A DNA stretch of 64,000 nt from Geothrix sp. PMB-07 (lineage in GTDB: Bacteria > Acidobacteriota > Holophagae > Holophagales > Holophagaceae). The position numbers and the translations under genes were made by a program. The DNA lies in contig NZ_CP132333.1 in assembly GCF_030758935.1 (NCBI RefSeq), positions 4,154,992-4,218,991 on the forward strand, read 5' to 3'. Numbering within the stretch: position 1 is the stretch's first letter; every line of letters begins with the position of its first letter. The notes beneath the pieces are model-generated. The model was given only the letters and a program-made list of their open reading frames with translations, was not told the DNA's origin and searched no databases. Below are positions 17,227 to 27,990 of this stretch, piece after piece.

Positions 17227-18267
17227 TCATCCTGTGCTGAAGACCAGTCGACGATCCAACTGCGCGCCGAAGTAGAGGAGGGATACCGCATAGCCCACAG
17301 CACAGGGCAGGATTACCCAGGGAGCCGCCCGGAAAACCGCAGTGCCAGCCCCGAACATGACCAGAACCTGAAGGAATCCTGACCATCCGCGCGCGCCACT
17401 CAGGAAGCGCCAGGGAGGTTGGGCCTGGGGATCCAGCACACTCGGTGCGTGACCGAAACCCAAGAGCACCAGACCCGCTGCTAGCCCTGACAGCAGATTG
17501 AGCGGCAGCGTCAACAGGAGCAGAAGCATCAGAAATGCCACATCCTTGGCCGCGAGTATCTGCCAGCCCTTTATTGGGAGCAACGCGTAACGCTTCCAAC
17601 CAGCCCCAGCATCAAAGCCGAAGAGACGCTGGGCATAGGTGCTGAAAGAGAGCGCCACAAGCAACGACATCCCATGCAAGGCCGCAGGATCCGGTCGGGA
17701 GGCCAGAAGCCGGTACAGGGCGCCACTGAGGCCTAGCGCCACTCCCAGGTAGAGATCGAGCGTTTGGAGCATCTCGCGAAGGTTCTTCTGCACCAGTTCA
17801 CCCAAGGGGCCGGGAAGATTCGGGATCCAATCCGGCATAACCCGCCATCGACTCAAACCAAGATGGCGAGGCCAGAAGATGGCGATTCCGTTGGATAGAA
17901 CCATAACCAAAAGGAGGGTTGCCGAGACACGCCCGTAGCGCCAGCCACCCCACAGAGGCAGCAGCAGGATGACCCAAACCACCGGGCTCATCAGGATGGG
18001 GAGCACCCTGAGCCGCATTGTCTCCGACCTTTTGAGAGGCAACAAAAGAAGGCGCTCCCGGGGAAGACTCCAGAGCGGGTTGAGGCTCAGCGGAAAAACA
18101 ATCACCATCCCCACCAGCAAGAGCAGGAACACCGAGCTGCGCGGGTTCGTCCCGAGGAGGAGCATGGTGAAGAGGAAGAAATGATTCCCCGTGACCGAGG
18201 CTGTCCGCCTCAGCTCCCGTCCAACAATGGTAGCCATTGGCCCTAGGAGGACCGCGATCCGAGCCAC
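17227..18267 (-). CDS. ABC transporter membrane subunit
   Basis: 346 residues from GTG at 18267, chosen because GGAGG lies 7 bases upstream; an ATG at 18237 has a poorer site. There are about eight hydrophobic segments, and the largest soluble loop is basic (RLRVLP, RWRVMP). There is no family motif beyond the general permease pattern. It overlaps the preceding ATP-binding gene by 25 bp, so the two form one ABC system, probably an exporter, since no binding protein is encoded. It is the last gene of the long dnaJ-led run. Codon use here is slightly less GC-rich than in the genes upstream. Confidence 0.75.
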   Translation of the reverse strand: MARIAVLLGPMATIVGRELRRTASVTGNHFFLFTMLLLGTNPRSSVFLLLLVGMVIVFPLSLNPLWSLPRERLLLLPLKRSETMRLRVLPILMSPVVWVILLLPLWGGWRYGRVSATLLLVMVLSNGIAIFWPRHLGLSRWRVMPDWIPNLPGPLGELVQKNLREMLQTLDLYLGVALGLSGALYRLLASRPDPAALHGMSLLVALSFSTYAQRLFGFDAGAGWKRYALLPIKGWQILAAKDVAFLMLLLLLTLPLNLLSGLAAGLVLLGFGHAPSVLDPQAQPPWRFLSGARGWSGFLQVLVMFGAGTAVFRAAPWVILPCAVGYAVSLLYFGAQLDRRLVFSTG

Positions 18268-18992
18268 GGCAGGTCCTCCAGCGGCGGGGTCTCCACGAGG
18301 CTGAAATACATCTCCCCAAGGGTTGAAGGGAGTTCCTCTTTGGGTGAGTTCCAGGCGATCTGTCCATTCCGAATCAGGATGCAGTGCGTGGCCAGCCGCT
18401 CAGCCATGGAGAGAATGTGGGAGGTGAAGAGGATCGTCACCCCCCGCTGGGACAGCATGAGGAATAGCTCTCGGATCACCTCGGCCGCCACCGGCTCTAC
18501 CCCTTCAAAAGGCTCATCGAGCAACAGAATCCGAGGATTGTGGAGAAGTGCCAAGGCCAGTGCGGTTTTCTTTCTCATGCCGTGGGAACAATGGCTCGCG
18601 TAGGTGGTTCGGCCCGCTTCCAGGCCCAGAAGGTGCACCAGTTGATCTGCCCGAGTCTGGGTTTCCTCACGGCTGAGACCGTAAATGGGACCACAGAGCT
18701 GGAGATGTTCTTCCACCGTCAGCTGATCGAAGAGGCCCAACCCCTCAGGTAGGACGCCGATCTGCTGCTTCAGCGGCGAGAAATCCTCCTCATAGCGAAC
18801 AGTGACACCCGCCAAGGTCACCGTACCGGAGTTGGGCCGCAGCAGCCCGGAGAGCATGTTGAGCGTGGTGGATTTCCCCGCGCCATTGGGCCCCAGAAGG
18901 GCACAGATGCTCCCAGTGGGAAGGGAGAAGCTGATGCCATCCACCACGGTTCTTGAGCCAAACCGGCGGCTGAGGCCCGAAGAAGCGATCAT
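18243..18992 (-). CDS. ABC transporter ATP-binding protein
   Basis: 249 residues from ATG at 18992, overlapping the methyltransferase stop (ATGA). The Walker A GPNGAGKST lies at about 36-44, the Q-loop in KQQIGVLPEG, and Walker B in RILLLDEPFEGVEP. The signature motif is SHGMRKKTALA rather than LSGGQ, an accepted variant in this exporter class, and the H-loop is in LFTSHILS. It is most like ATPases of ABC-2 type exporters and energises the permease encoded downstream. The substrate is unknown. Confidence 0.9.
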   Translation of the reverse strand: MIASSGLSRRFGSRTVVDGISFSLPTGSICALLGPNGAGKSTTLNMLSGLLRPNSGTVTLAGVTVRYEEDFSPLKQQIGVLPEGLGLFDQLTVEEHLQLCGPIYGLSREETQTRADQLVHLLGLEAGRTTYASHCSHGMRKKTALALALLHNPRILLLDEPFEGVEPVAAEVIRELFLMLSQRGVTILFTSHILSMAERLATHCILIRNGQIAWNSPKEELPSTLGEMYFSLVETPPLEDLPWLGSRSS

Positions 18993-20053
18993 GCGCCTGC
19001 CGCCTTCCATCCCTCCAGCACCCGAAACCGGCTGCCCATCATGTTGGGGAGGGTGAGCTGCAGCAGGTTTTCGGTGCGCGCTTTTCGCTCGGCTTCGGGC
19101 AGGCCCATCCACTCGCCGCCCCAGCGGTCCAGGGGCGCGTGGGTGCGGATCCATTTGCTCAGCGCCACGTGGCCCAGCTCCGACAGGCCCTCGGCTTCGA
19201 GCAGCCGGGAGAGGCGGGTGAAATCGACATCGGCTGTCAGATCGGCCTCACCCAGGTCCTCGTGCCATTTCCCATCCACGCCGTGGGCCTTGAAGCGGCG
19301 CAGATCGGCCCCCTTGGCCAGCAGCCGGTCTGCAGATTCGCCATAGTCCACGGCCAAGAAGAGACCCGCTTGCAGCGGCGTGGTCAGCGCTTGAACCAGG
19401 CTGGGCAGGCCTTCGCACCACACGCTGCCGTCTCGGAGTTCCAACCCATCGGTCTGGCTGGCGAACCAGGCCCCGGCCTCACCAGGGTCAGCGACCTGCC
19501 ATTCCGGTCCGGTCACCGTCAGCACTTCACGGGTCCAGCACTCGCCGTCCCAGCGCCAGGGTTGGGCGGGCAGGGCATCGAAGAGCTCATTGCTGAAGAT
19601 GGCGCCGGTGAAGGGTTCCAGCACTTCCGATTCGGCGGCGAACCGCGCGCGATGGGCCGAGAGGAAGGGGGCCAGGGCCCTTTCCGCAGCCTCTCTCGCC
19701 GCCGGGTTGTCGTCGCGATGCACATAGACCAGGGCTTCGGCAAAGGGCCCCGATACGGCGCTCAGCACATCGCGGCCCAGCCAACCGCGACCTGCTCCGG
19801 GCTCCAGCGCCGTGAACTGGGCGGGCCGGTCCAGCCGCTCCCAGGCCGCTTCCAGACGCAGCGCCAGCGTCTGGCCCAACAGGGGGCCAAGATCCAGGGC
19901 CGTGTAGTAGTCCTTGCCCTCGAAGCCCCAGGGGCCCTCTTGGCGCCGATAATAGCCGTGCTCCGGATGATAGAGGCCCAGGGCCATCACCTCCGAAGCG
20001 GGAACAGGCCCCTGGGCCAGGCGGGATTGCAGCAGATCGTTGAGCGGATTCAC
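18989..20053 (-). CDS. MidA/NDUFAF7-family SAM-dependent methyltransferase
   Basis: 354 residues starting with GTG at 20053 (GTGA overlap with the exporter gene). The N-terminus VMALGLYHPEHGYYRR is the family signature. It is followed by KDYYTALDLGPLLGQTLA, the SAM-binding LEPGAGRGWLGRDVL (about 95-110), FSNELFDALPAQPWR and LAVDYGE. The mitochondrial member methylates an arginine of a complex I subunit; the bacterial substrates are unknown. The long open frame extending upstream to 20680 overlaps the exporter gene and is not coding. Confidence 0.88.
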   Translation of the reverse strand: MNPLNDLLQSRLAQGPVPASEVMALGLYHPEHGYYRRQEGPWGFEGKDYYTALDLGPLLGQTLALRLEAAWERLDRPAQFTALEPGAGRGWLGRDVLSAVSGPFAEALVYVHRDDNPAAREAAERALAPFLSAHRARFAAESEVLEPFTGAIFSNELFDALPAQPWRWDGECWTREVLTVTGPEWQVADPGEAGAWFASQTDGLELRDGSVWCEGLPSLVQALTTPLQAGLFLAVDYGESADRLLAKGADLRRFKAHGVDGKWHEDLGEADLTADVDFTRLSRLLEAEGLSELGHVALSKWIRTHAPLDRWGGEWMGLPEAERKARTENLLQLTLPNMMGSRFRVLEGWKAAGA

Positions 20054-22611
20054 TTCTTCTCCAAGGGCCACTTCTCCAGCAACACCGGCAGCAACCACTG
20101 GGTGAGCAGCAGGGCCAGGGCCACACCGCCCAGGCAAGCCAGGCCCAGGCCCCGCAGGCCGCGGTAGCCACTGAAGACCATGCCGCCGAATCCAGCGAGG
20201 GTGGTACCTGCGCATACGGCGTTCACACGGGCCACCCGCTGCGGAGCATCCTTCTCGCCGCGGGCGCGGTGCAGCAGATTGAAGGCCGTATCCACGCTCA
20301 CCCCCAAGGCGATGGGGATGGCCATGAGGGAGAGGAAGGTGAGGGGTTCCCCTCCCCACCCCAGGGCACCAAAGACACCGGCCTGACTGGCCAGCAGCGG
20401 GACCAAGGCCAGCACCGCGAATCGCAGACTGCGACCGAAGGCTGCGATCACCAGAAAGATACCCGCCAGCGCCAGAAGCACCGCCTGTTGCACCGCCTCC
20501 TTGGCGATGCCCTTCACCACCCGGAAGAGGGGCTGGGTCCCCACGAAGCGCCCACCTGCGGCCTCTACCACGGGGGTGAGACGGTTGAGCGACGCCTCGT
20601 CCAAGCGCAGAGGAACACTGAGCGCCGGGGCCAGCGGTGGCGGTTTCCGATGCTGATGGAACCCATCCCAAAGATTCCATGGATGCCGCTCTTCTCTGGG
20701 CGCCGCCCGCGGCAGCATGGCCTGCAGGGCCGCCACGGGTTGCGTCGGGTCTGAGGCCGCCTCCGCCAAAGCCGTGAGGGGGCCTTCAAGCCCGGCAGGG
20801 TCCAGTCCGGCCTTGGAGGCGGCCTCCAGCACCTGACGCCGCCAGGTTTCCGAACCCAGGGCATGGCGCAGCTCGGGATCGAGGCTCTTCCAGTCGGGCA
20901 CGGGCAGTCCCGCCTCCCGCAGAATGGGGCTCAGCTTGTTCCAGCGGGCCGGCAGGCGGTCCGGGTCTTCCAGCGGAATTTGCAGGGCCAGGGGCTGCAG
21001 GCTGGCGCCCAGGGTGCGCGTCAGACGCTCCTGCAGGGTGAGGGCTGGATTGCCCTGGGCCCGGAAGCGGCGCAGATCCTCTTCCCAGCGGGTGCGAGGC
21101 GCTCCCACCAGGGCAACCATCAGCACGGCCAGCGCAGCCCAGGGCGCCCAGCGCCTGCGGGGTTTTCCTGGCAGCGATGGGCCCGGGGCGAAGGTGCCCC
21201 GGCCGCGGTCCAGGGTGAGCAGAAGGGGCGGCAGCACCAGGAAGGTTGCCGCCAGGCAGGCCAGCAGTCCCAGCCCCGTGGTGAGCCCCAGGTCGCGGAT
21301 GCCGGGGAAGGGCGCGAAAGCCAGTGCGAGGAAGGCCATGGAGGTGGCCAGGGCGCCTGCCACCACGCCTGGGCCTGTGCCCAGCATGGCCGCTCTCAGA
21401 GCCCGGGGCTTGGTGTGGCCAGCCCGGCGGTCATCCCGGTAGCGGCTGAAGAGGAGGATGCCCACATCGTCGCCCACGCCCAGGAGCACCGCGCCGAAAC
21501 CCGCGGCCATGAGGTTCACCCGGCCCAGCACCCAGCCGGTGAGGCCCAGGGCCCAGACCATGCCCACCAGCAGCGGCACCATGACGAAGCCGTAGCCCGC
21601 CAGGGTGCGGAAGCCCAACCAGTAGACGAGGCCGATGAGGAGGAAGCTCAGGGCGAGGCTCAGTACCACTTCCACCGTGAGGCGATGGGATTCCCAAGCC
21701 GTGATGGCGTGGGCGCCCGTCACTTGCAGTGGGAAGGCCCGACCTTCCTTGAGATCTTCGATGGGCGCGAGCGCGGCTTCCGTGTCGCGGAGGCTGGCGC
21801 TTACCGGCAGAGGACCCTTCGCCCCCCGGCCCAACCAGGTCAAGACGCGGGTGGTGGCCTTGGCATCGGTGGCCGGAAAGCCTGCCACCAGGGGCAGCAT
21901 CACGAAGCGACCATCCTTGGTCTCGAAGTATCCGGTGCGCACCTTCAGGGTGAAGGCCCTGCCGAGGGCCGTGGCCTTGGCCATGCCCTCGCCATCCTGG
22001 GGCGCCAGGTCGCGCAGGCCCAGGGGATCCAACCGCGCGAGGGCCGCGGGCAGCGGCTCTGGCGAGGACAGGGCCTTGGCGGTGGCCTGGAGGCGGCGCT
22101 GCAGCGCCGCGAGATCCGTGAGGGGCGCGAGACGGTCCCCCAGCCAGGCAGGCGCCATGGTGTAGAGGGTCTCCGTGGTGAGGCGGCTCACGGCGGCATC
22201 GCCTTCCGCGATGGCGCCCACCGCCAGCAAGGCGGGCCAGGGACTCACGCCGCCCGGGCCCGGCACGGGAATGGGATCGGACAACCGTCCTTCCGCAGCG
22301 AGGCCATTGAGGGGGAGGTTGCCCTCCGTGAGGAGGCGGTCCACCAGACCCTCGGCCCAGGCGCGACGAACTTCCAAATCGGCTTCGCCGCCTTCCGCCA
22401 CCAGCCAGATCAGCTCCTGCTGGCCCACGCCCGCCTCCAGATTCGCGCGGACGGCGGGATGTTCCGAGGGCAGCAGGCTCATGAGGTCCAGAGCCCGCTC
22501 CACACGCAGGGTGCCCCAGCCCAGCAGCAGCGTGAGGCCTGCCACGCATAGCCACAACCCCCTCGACCGGCTGAGGTGAAGACGCAGCAGGACGCGCAGC
22601 AGGGCTTTCAT
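20050..22611 (-). CDS. MMPL/RND-superfamily exporter
   Basis: 853 residues, a typical length. The duplicated RND layout is visible: an N-terminal transmembrane helix, a large periplasmic domain (about 40-290), five to six helices (about 300-470), a second periplasmic domain and a second helix bundle to the end. Motifs GFGAVLLGVGDDVGILLFSRY and LMAIPIALGVSVDTAFNLLHRA correspond to the MMPL helix 4 Asp/Tyr region in each half. Such proteins export hopanoids or other lipids using the proton gradient; the substrate here cannot be named. The gene is coupled by 4-bp overlaps to genes on both sides. Confidence 0.85.
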   Translation of the reverse strand: MKALLRVLLRLHLSRSRGLWLCVAGLTLLLGWGTLRVERALDLMSLLPSEHPAVRANLEAGVGQQELIWLVAEGGEADLEVRRAWAEGLVDRLLTEGNLPLNGLAAEGRLSDPIPVPGPGGVSPWPALLAVGAIAEGDAAVSRLTTETLYTMAPAWLGDRLAPLTDLAALQRRLQATAKALSSPEPLPAALARLDPLGLRDLAPQDGEGMAKATALGRAFTLKVRTGYFETKDGRFVMLPLVAGFPATDAKATTRVLTWLGRGAKGPLPVSASLRDTEAALAPIEDLKEGRAFPLQVTGAHAITAWESHRLTVEVVLSLALSFLLIGLVYWLGFRTLAGYGFVMVPLLVGMVWALGLTGWVLGRVNLMAAGFGAVLLGVGDDVGILLFSRYRDDRRAGHTKPRALRAAMLGTGPGVVAGALATSMAFLALAFAPFPGIRDLGLTTGLGLLACLAATFLVLPPLLLTLDRGRGTFAPGPSLPGKPRRRWAPWAALAVLMVALVGAPRTRWEEDLRRFRAQGNPALTLQERLTRTLGASLQPLALQIPLEDPDRLPARWNKLSPILREAGLPVPDWKSLDPELRHALGSETWRRQVLEAASKAGLDPAGLEGPLTALAEAASDPTQPVAALQAMLPRAAPREERHPWNLWDGFHQHRKPPPLAPALSVPLRLDEASLNRLTPVVEAAGGRFVGTQPLFRVVKGIAKEAVQQAVLLALAGIFLVIAAFGRSLRFAVLALVPLLASQAGVFGALGWGGEPLTFLSLMAIPIALGVSVDTAFNLLHRARGEKDAPQRVARVNAVCAGTTLAGFGGMVFSGYRGLRGLGLACLGGVALALLLTQWLLPVLLEKWPLEKK

Positions 22612-23501
22612 CGCCTCTGGGGATCCAGGCGGTCGATCCAGAACTGGAGGGCCGGCACCATCTCTACGCGCTCGGCGCCTCGCAGGCGCTCGAAGAGGCT
22701 GGCATCCTCTAGCCGCACCAGGGGATGGTTCTCGCGCCGATCCATGGCCTCAGGCGGATGCGAGGCCGTAAGAATCGTCGGCAACTCCTCGCTGTAGCGA
22801 TGATCCAGCAGCTGGGCCAGGGCCGCGGCGATGCGGATGTCGGAATCCATGCGGTCCCAGTCATCCAGCACGAGCAAGGGAAGCTCCTGCAGAGGCTCAA
22901 CCAGATCGCGCACGCTTTGGAAGGCGGCGTTCTGGAAGCTGCGCACGTCGTAGTAGGTGTCCTTGATGGCTTGGCTGAGGCTGCGGACGGACACGAAGCG
23001 GCCGCGCTTGCCCGTTTGTTCGGACCAGGCCCGCAGCGCTGCGGCGGCCAGGGTGCTGCGGCCGCTCTGGGCAGGGCCATGGATCCACCACAGCTCCCAG
23101 CCGTGCCGGAATTTGTGTTTGCCCGCGGTGGCCCACTGCGAAAGGCCCTCGGCTCCGAGCGGGCGGATGCCATGCTCAGGCCGCTTGCGCAGGGCCTGCA
23201 GCAGCTTCACCAGCTGATCGCGGCCCTCCAATTCGCCCACTTCTTCCGGGGGGCGGGTGAGCAGCTCCTCGAGATCCGGCACGCGATCCAGCAGGGCGCG
23301 CACGCCGCTGGCCTGGGCGTTGTTCCACCATTTCCAGAAGCGGGTGAAATCCGCCTCGCGGTAGCGCGTGGGCAGGCCCAAGGTCTCAGCATCCGGCGCC
23401 ACATCGGCGGTGCAGCCGCAGACGAGCACGGGCTTCTGAGGATCCGGGTCAAAGACCAGGCCCTTGCCGTGGCAACGCGGGCAATCGGGGCGACCCTTCA
23501 T
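22608..23501 (-). CDS. DnaC/Hda-like AAA+ ATPase with N-terminal zinc motif
   Basis: 297 residues. The N-terminus CPRCHGKG followed by CGC could bind one zinc ion, as in phage and IS-linked helicase loaders. The AAA+ domain has Walker A GPAQSGRST (about 143-151), with Arg in place of the invariant Lys, and Walker B PLLVLDDWDRM. A sensor-like TASHPPE segment follows. DnaC/IstB loaders usually have GKT, whereas Escherichia coli Hda also carries Arg at this place, so the protein may hydrolyse ATP slowly or not at all. It sits between the sigma factor and the exporter genes with 4-bp overlaps. A role in replication control is possible but unproven. Confidence 0.65.
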   Translation of the reverse strand: MKGRPDCPRCHGKGLVFDPDPQKPVLVCGCTADVAPDAETLGLPTRYREADFTRFWKWWNNAQASGVRALLDRVPDLEELLTRPPEEVGELEGRDQLVKLLQALRKRPEHGIRPLGAEGLSQWATAGKHKFRHGWELWWIHGPAQSGRSTLAAAALRAWSEQTGKRGRFVSVRSLSQAIKDTYYDVRSFQNAAFQSVRDLVEPLQELPLLVLDDWDRMDSDIRIAAALAQLLDHRYSEELPTILTASHPPEAMDRRENHPLVRLEDASLFERLRGAERVEMVPALQFWIDRLDPQRR

Positions 23502-24364
23502 GGCCCATCGCCTCCACGCAGGAAGCCTCCCAGCACTTCACGGCGGCGCTCACGGATGCGCGCGAAGGCCCGCTCCTCGAGTTGGCGCACGCGCTCGCGG
23601 GAGATGGGCGGGTCGAAGCGCTTACCGATTTGCTCCAGCGTCAGCGGATCTTCACCGCCAATGCCGAAGTGCAGCGTGATGATGGTGCGCTCCTTCTCGC
23701 TGAGCGAGGCCAGGCTGGCGTCGATCTGCTCGAGGAAGGCCTCCTGGTCCAGCGTGTGCATGGCGGAGGGCTCCACCTCCTGCTCGAGGCTGTCGCCCAC
23801 GGTGAGATCGGAATCGCCCAGGCCCTGCTCGGTGGAGACGGTGGATGTGGTCTGCTGCAGCAGCTGATAGCGCTCCACATCCTCGATGCTCAGACCAGCG
23901 GCCTCTGCGATCTCCTGCAGCAGCGGCACTCGGCCCAGGGATTGGCTGAGCTTCTGCGTGACCCGGTTGAGGTGCACCAGGTGGCCTGCGACCTTCTGGG
24001 GCAGACGGATCTTGTTTCCGTGCTCAGCCAGCGCATGGAAGATGGCCTGCCGCACCCACCAGGAGGCGTAAGTGAGAAACTTGTTGAGGCGCTCGGGATC
24101 AAAGCGCTTGGCCGCTTCGATGAGGCCGAGGTTGCCCTCGCTGATGAGATCCAGCAGATCCAGGCCCATGCCTTCGAACTTGCGAGCCTCCTTCACCACG
24201 AAGCGGAGGTTCCCCTCCACAAGACGGCGCAGCCCCTCGGGGTTGCGATCGTTCTGCCACATGCGGCCATAGAACCGCTCTTCATCGGCCGTCAGCAGGG
24301 GCAGATGGCGGATGGAGTCGAAGTACTTGTCGAGCGAGCGCTCTTCGAGATGCCGGAGGGGCAC
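23498..24364 (-). CDS. Sigma-70 family RNA polymerase sigma factor (group 2/RpoH-like)
   Basis: 288 residues from GTG at 24364. Region 1.2 (SLDKYFDSIRHLPLLTADEE), region 2 (NLRFVVKEARKFEGMGLDLLDLISEGNLGLIEAAKRFDP, then YASWWVRQAI), region 3 (LPQKVAGHLVHLNRV) and region 4 (LTLEQIGKRFDPPISRERVRQLEERAFARIR) are all present. There is no long region 1.1, so it is not the primary sigma factor. The size and the position behind dnaJ-hspR suggest a heat or stress sigma factor, but region 2.4 alone cannot prove promoter preference. It overlaps the ATPase gene by 4 bp, and 61 bp separate it from hspR. Confidence 0.9.
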   Translation of the reverse strand: MPLRHLEERSLDKYFDSIRHLPLLTADEERFYGRMWQNDRNPEGLRRLVEGNLRFVVKEARKFEGMGLDLLDLISEGNLGLIEAAKRFDPERLNKFLTYASWWVRQAIFHALAEHGNKIRLPQKVAGHLVHLNRVTQKLSQSLGRVPLLQEIAEAAGLSIEDVERYQLLQQTTSTVSTEQGLGDSDLTVGDSLEQEVEPSAMHTLDQEAFLEQIDASLASLSEKERTIITLHFGIGGEDPLTLEQIGKRFDPPISRERVRQLEERAFARIRERRREVLGGFLRGGDGP

Positions 24365-24425
24365 GGTTCACCTAATGGGAGACACCAGCATAGCAAGCGA
24401 TTCCGCCTGCTTGCGAAGCCTCACG

Positions 24426-24803
24426 TCAGGAGCGCTTCCGCAGCCCATGGGGTGTCAGTTTCACCAGGCCCGTGGCCGACGTGGGCCTTGGTATGTCCTT
24501 CACACCCGCCGCCTCCAGGGCATGGGCCAGACGCTCCAGATCCTCCTGCAGGTGGTTGAGGCGGTCGCGCATGCCCAGCACCACTTCCACCCCGGCCAGG
24601 TTCACGCCCAGGTCCCGGGTGAGGTTGAGAATGAACTCCAGGCGCTCCAGGTCCTCATCGCTGTAAAGGCGGGTCTTGCCTTCGGTGCGGCTGGGAGTCA
24701 GCAGGCCCTCCCGCTCATACAGACGCAGGGTCTGGGGATGCACGCCATAGCGCATCGACACCACGCCGATCATGTAGGCACCCAGGCGAGGATCTTTAGC
24801 CAT
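24426..24803 (-). CDS. hspR: HspR-type MerR-family heat-shock repressor
   Basis: 125 residues from ATG at 24803, overlapping the 3' end of dnaJ by 8 bp. The MerR helix-turn-helix is clear ([32 protein letters not shown] split over residues 11-42), followed by the wing [14 protein letters not shown] and a C-terminal coiled coil ([15 protein letters not shown]). HspR binds inverted repeats upstream of dnaK and related operons, with DnaK as co-repressor. Its place directly behind dnaJ, within the chaperone cluster, is the standard context. A possible operator lies in the dnaK leader. Confidence 0.9.
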   Translation of the reverse strand: MAKDPRLGAYMIGVVSMRYGVHPQTLRLYEREGLLTPSRTEGKTRLYSDEDLERLEFILNLTRDLGVNLAGVEVVLGMRDRLNHLQEDLERLAHALEAAGVKDIPRPTSATGLVKLTPHGLRKRS

Positions 24804-25863
24804 GGCTCGCACTCCGCTGCTTGCGCACATCCGCGTCGTTCAGTTCCGCCAGTTCCCGCAGCAGCTCCTTGCTGCGCTCGTCCTGGATGGTGGGGGTGAC
24901 CACGGCCACCTCCGCGATGAGATCTCCCCGCTGGGTGCTGCGGGGTACGGGCATGCCCTGGCCTTTCAGCCGCAACCGCGCCCCGGTCTGGGTGCCCGGA
25001 GGCACCTTGATGGTCTGCTGGCCTTCGGGCGTCGGCACGTCCACCTTGGCCCCGAGGGCCGCCTCCGAAAAGCTGATGGGCAGTCGCACGTAGAGATTGG
25101 GTCCCTTGCGCTCGAAGCGGCCATCCGGCTCCATGCTGATCTGCAGGAAGAGATCCCCGGGCCCACCGCCTCGCCGGCCCGCCTCGCCCTTGCCCGCCAC
25201 GCGCAGTTTGGCGCCATCCTCCACGCCCGCGGGGATGGAGATGGTCACCGTTTCCTGGCGCGAGTGGCGACCGGCGCCCCCGCAATCGGGACAGGCCGGA
25301 GCCTTGGAGCCTCGGCCCTGACAGTCGGGGCAGGTGCGACCGAAGGAAAGAAATCCCGATCCGCCGCCGATCTTGCCCTTGCCCTGGCAGGTTCGGCACA
25401 GCTCCTGTTTGCGGTTGGACTCCCCCGTGCCGTGACAGGTGAGACAGGGCTCAGAGCGGTTCACACGGAGGTTGAGGCGCGTACCCTCAAAGGCCTCCCT
25501 GAAGCCCAGCCGCACGGAGTGAAGCAGGTCTTCGCCACGCATGGGGCCGGTGCGGGCCTGTCGACCCCCGAAGCCCGCGAAGATGTCCTCGAAGGAAAAG
25601 GCCCCTTCCTGGTGGAAGCCAGGAGGCACCTGGGCGCCCGGGCCATTGGGATCGCCGTAGGTGTCGTAGTTCTTCCGCTTTTCGGGATCCGACAGCACAT
25701 CATTGGCTTCGGCCAGCTTCTTGAACTCGGCCTCCGCCTTCGCGTCGCCCGGGTTCAGGTCGGGGTGATGCTTGCGCGCCAGCTTGCGATACGCCTTCTT
25801 GATGTCCTCTTCCGAGGCCGATTTGGGCACGCCCAGGATCTTGTAATAGTCGGGGTGGGACAT
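24796..25863 (-). CDS. dnaJ: Chaperone DnaJ
   Basis: 355 residues from ATG at 25863 (MSHPDYYK); an ATG six codons earlier is less likely. The J domain (residues 3-70) has the HPD motif in [11 protein letters not shown]. The Gly/Phe-rich region is short (about 75-105). Four CxxCxGxG zinc motifs follow: [24 protein letters not shown] and CPDCGGAG, so it is a full class A J protein. The C-terminal beta-sandwich substrate domains are complete. It stimulates DnaK ATPase. It is separated from dnaK by a strong terminator, yet it leads a run of eight genes that all overlap or nearly abut. Confidence 0.96.
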   Translation of the reverse strand: MSHPDYYKILGVPKSASEEDIKKAYRKLARKHHPDLNPGDAKAEAEFKKLAEANDVLSDPEKRKNYDTYGDPNGPGAQVPPGFHQEGAFSFEDIFAGFGGRQARTGPMRGEDLLHSVRLGFREAFEGTRLNLRVNRSEPCLTCHGTGESNRKQELCRTCQGKGKIGGGSGFLSFGRTCPDCQGRGSKAPACPDCGGAGRHSRQETVTISIPAGVEDGAKLRVAGKGEAGRRGGGPGDLFLQISMEPDGRFERKGPNLYVRLPISFSEAALGAKVDVPTPEGQQTIKVPPGTQTGARLRLKGQGMPVPRSTQRGDLIAEVAVVTPTIQDERSKELLRELAELNDADVRKQRSASHG

Positions 25864-25869
25864 GGCTTT

Positions 25870-25882
25870 AGTGTAGGACACT
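25870..25882. promoter_or_regulatory. Small inverted repeat just before dnaJ
   Basis: agtgt-agg-acact, perfect 5-bp arms, 7 bp upstream of the dnaJ start codon. It could be an operator or a leader hairpin. It does not match the HAIR consensus, so it may be chance. Confidence 0.3.
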
Positions 25883-25900
25883 CAGATTTCATACAGGTAG

Positions 25901-25933
25901 AAAAATGGGGAGCCTCTTGGCTCCCCATTTTTT
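25901..25933 (-). terminator. Rho-independent terminator after dnaK
   Basis: Stem atggggagcc / ggctccccat with loop tctt, flanked by A and T runs on both sides, so it can act in both directions. It lies 9 bp beyond the dnaK stop codon and separates dnaK from dnaJ. Confidence 0.9.
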
Positions 25934-25941
25934 GACGGGAC

Positions 25942-27840
<1,899 letters not shown>

Positions 27841-27850
27841 GTCGTTCCTC

Positions 27851-27872
27851 CTTGAAGCCAGGTGGGTTCAAA
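27851..27872 (-). promoter_or_regulatory. Possible HspR-type operator in the dnaK leader
   Basis: The plus strand reads CTTGA, twelve bases, TCAAA. The HAIR consensus of HspR is CTTGAGT-N7-ACTCAAG, in which CTTGA and TCAAG are eleven bases apart. The site is thus one base wide and one mismatch off. It lies between the probable transcription start and the ribosome site. Confidence 0.35.
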
Positions 27873-27890
27873 TCCTTCTCTGGAACTCCC

Positions 27891-27918
27891 AGCATAGAGG
27901 GTATGGAAGCATTGTCAA
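27891..27918 (-). promoter_or_regulatory. Sigma-70-type promoter of dnaK
   Basis: On the minus strand TTGACA (27918-27913), a 16-bp spacer and TATGCT (27896-27891), about 50 bp before the dnaK ATG. The surrounding DNA is A+T rich. No CIRCE element was found. Confidence 0.7.
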
Positions 27919-27990
27919 TAAGATCTTCAAAATTAGACTCATATTTTCTTCTTCGTTGACCATCCAGCGCTCTTGGATATCCTGGCACCC

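Noticed and set aside
20054-20680. N-terminal extension of the MidA-type methyltransferase
   Set aside because: It overlaps the MMPL exporter gene in another frame; family similarity starts just after the GTG at 20053.
20863-22551. 562-codon plus-strand frame
   Set aside because: Antisense of the MMPL exporter gene, with Gln/Gly/His-rich nonsense sequence.
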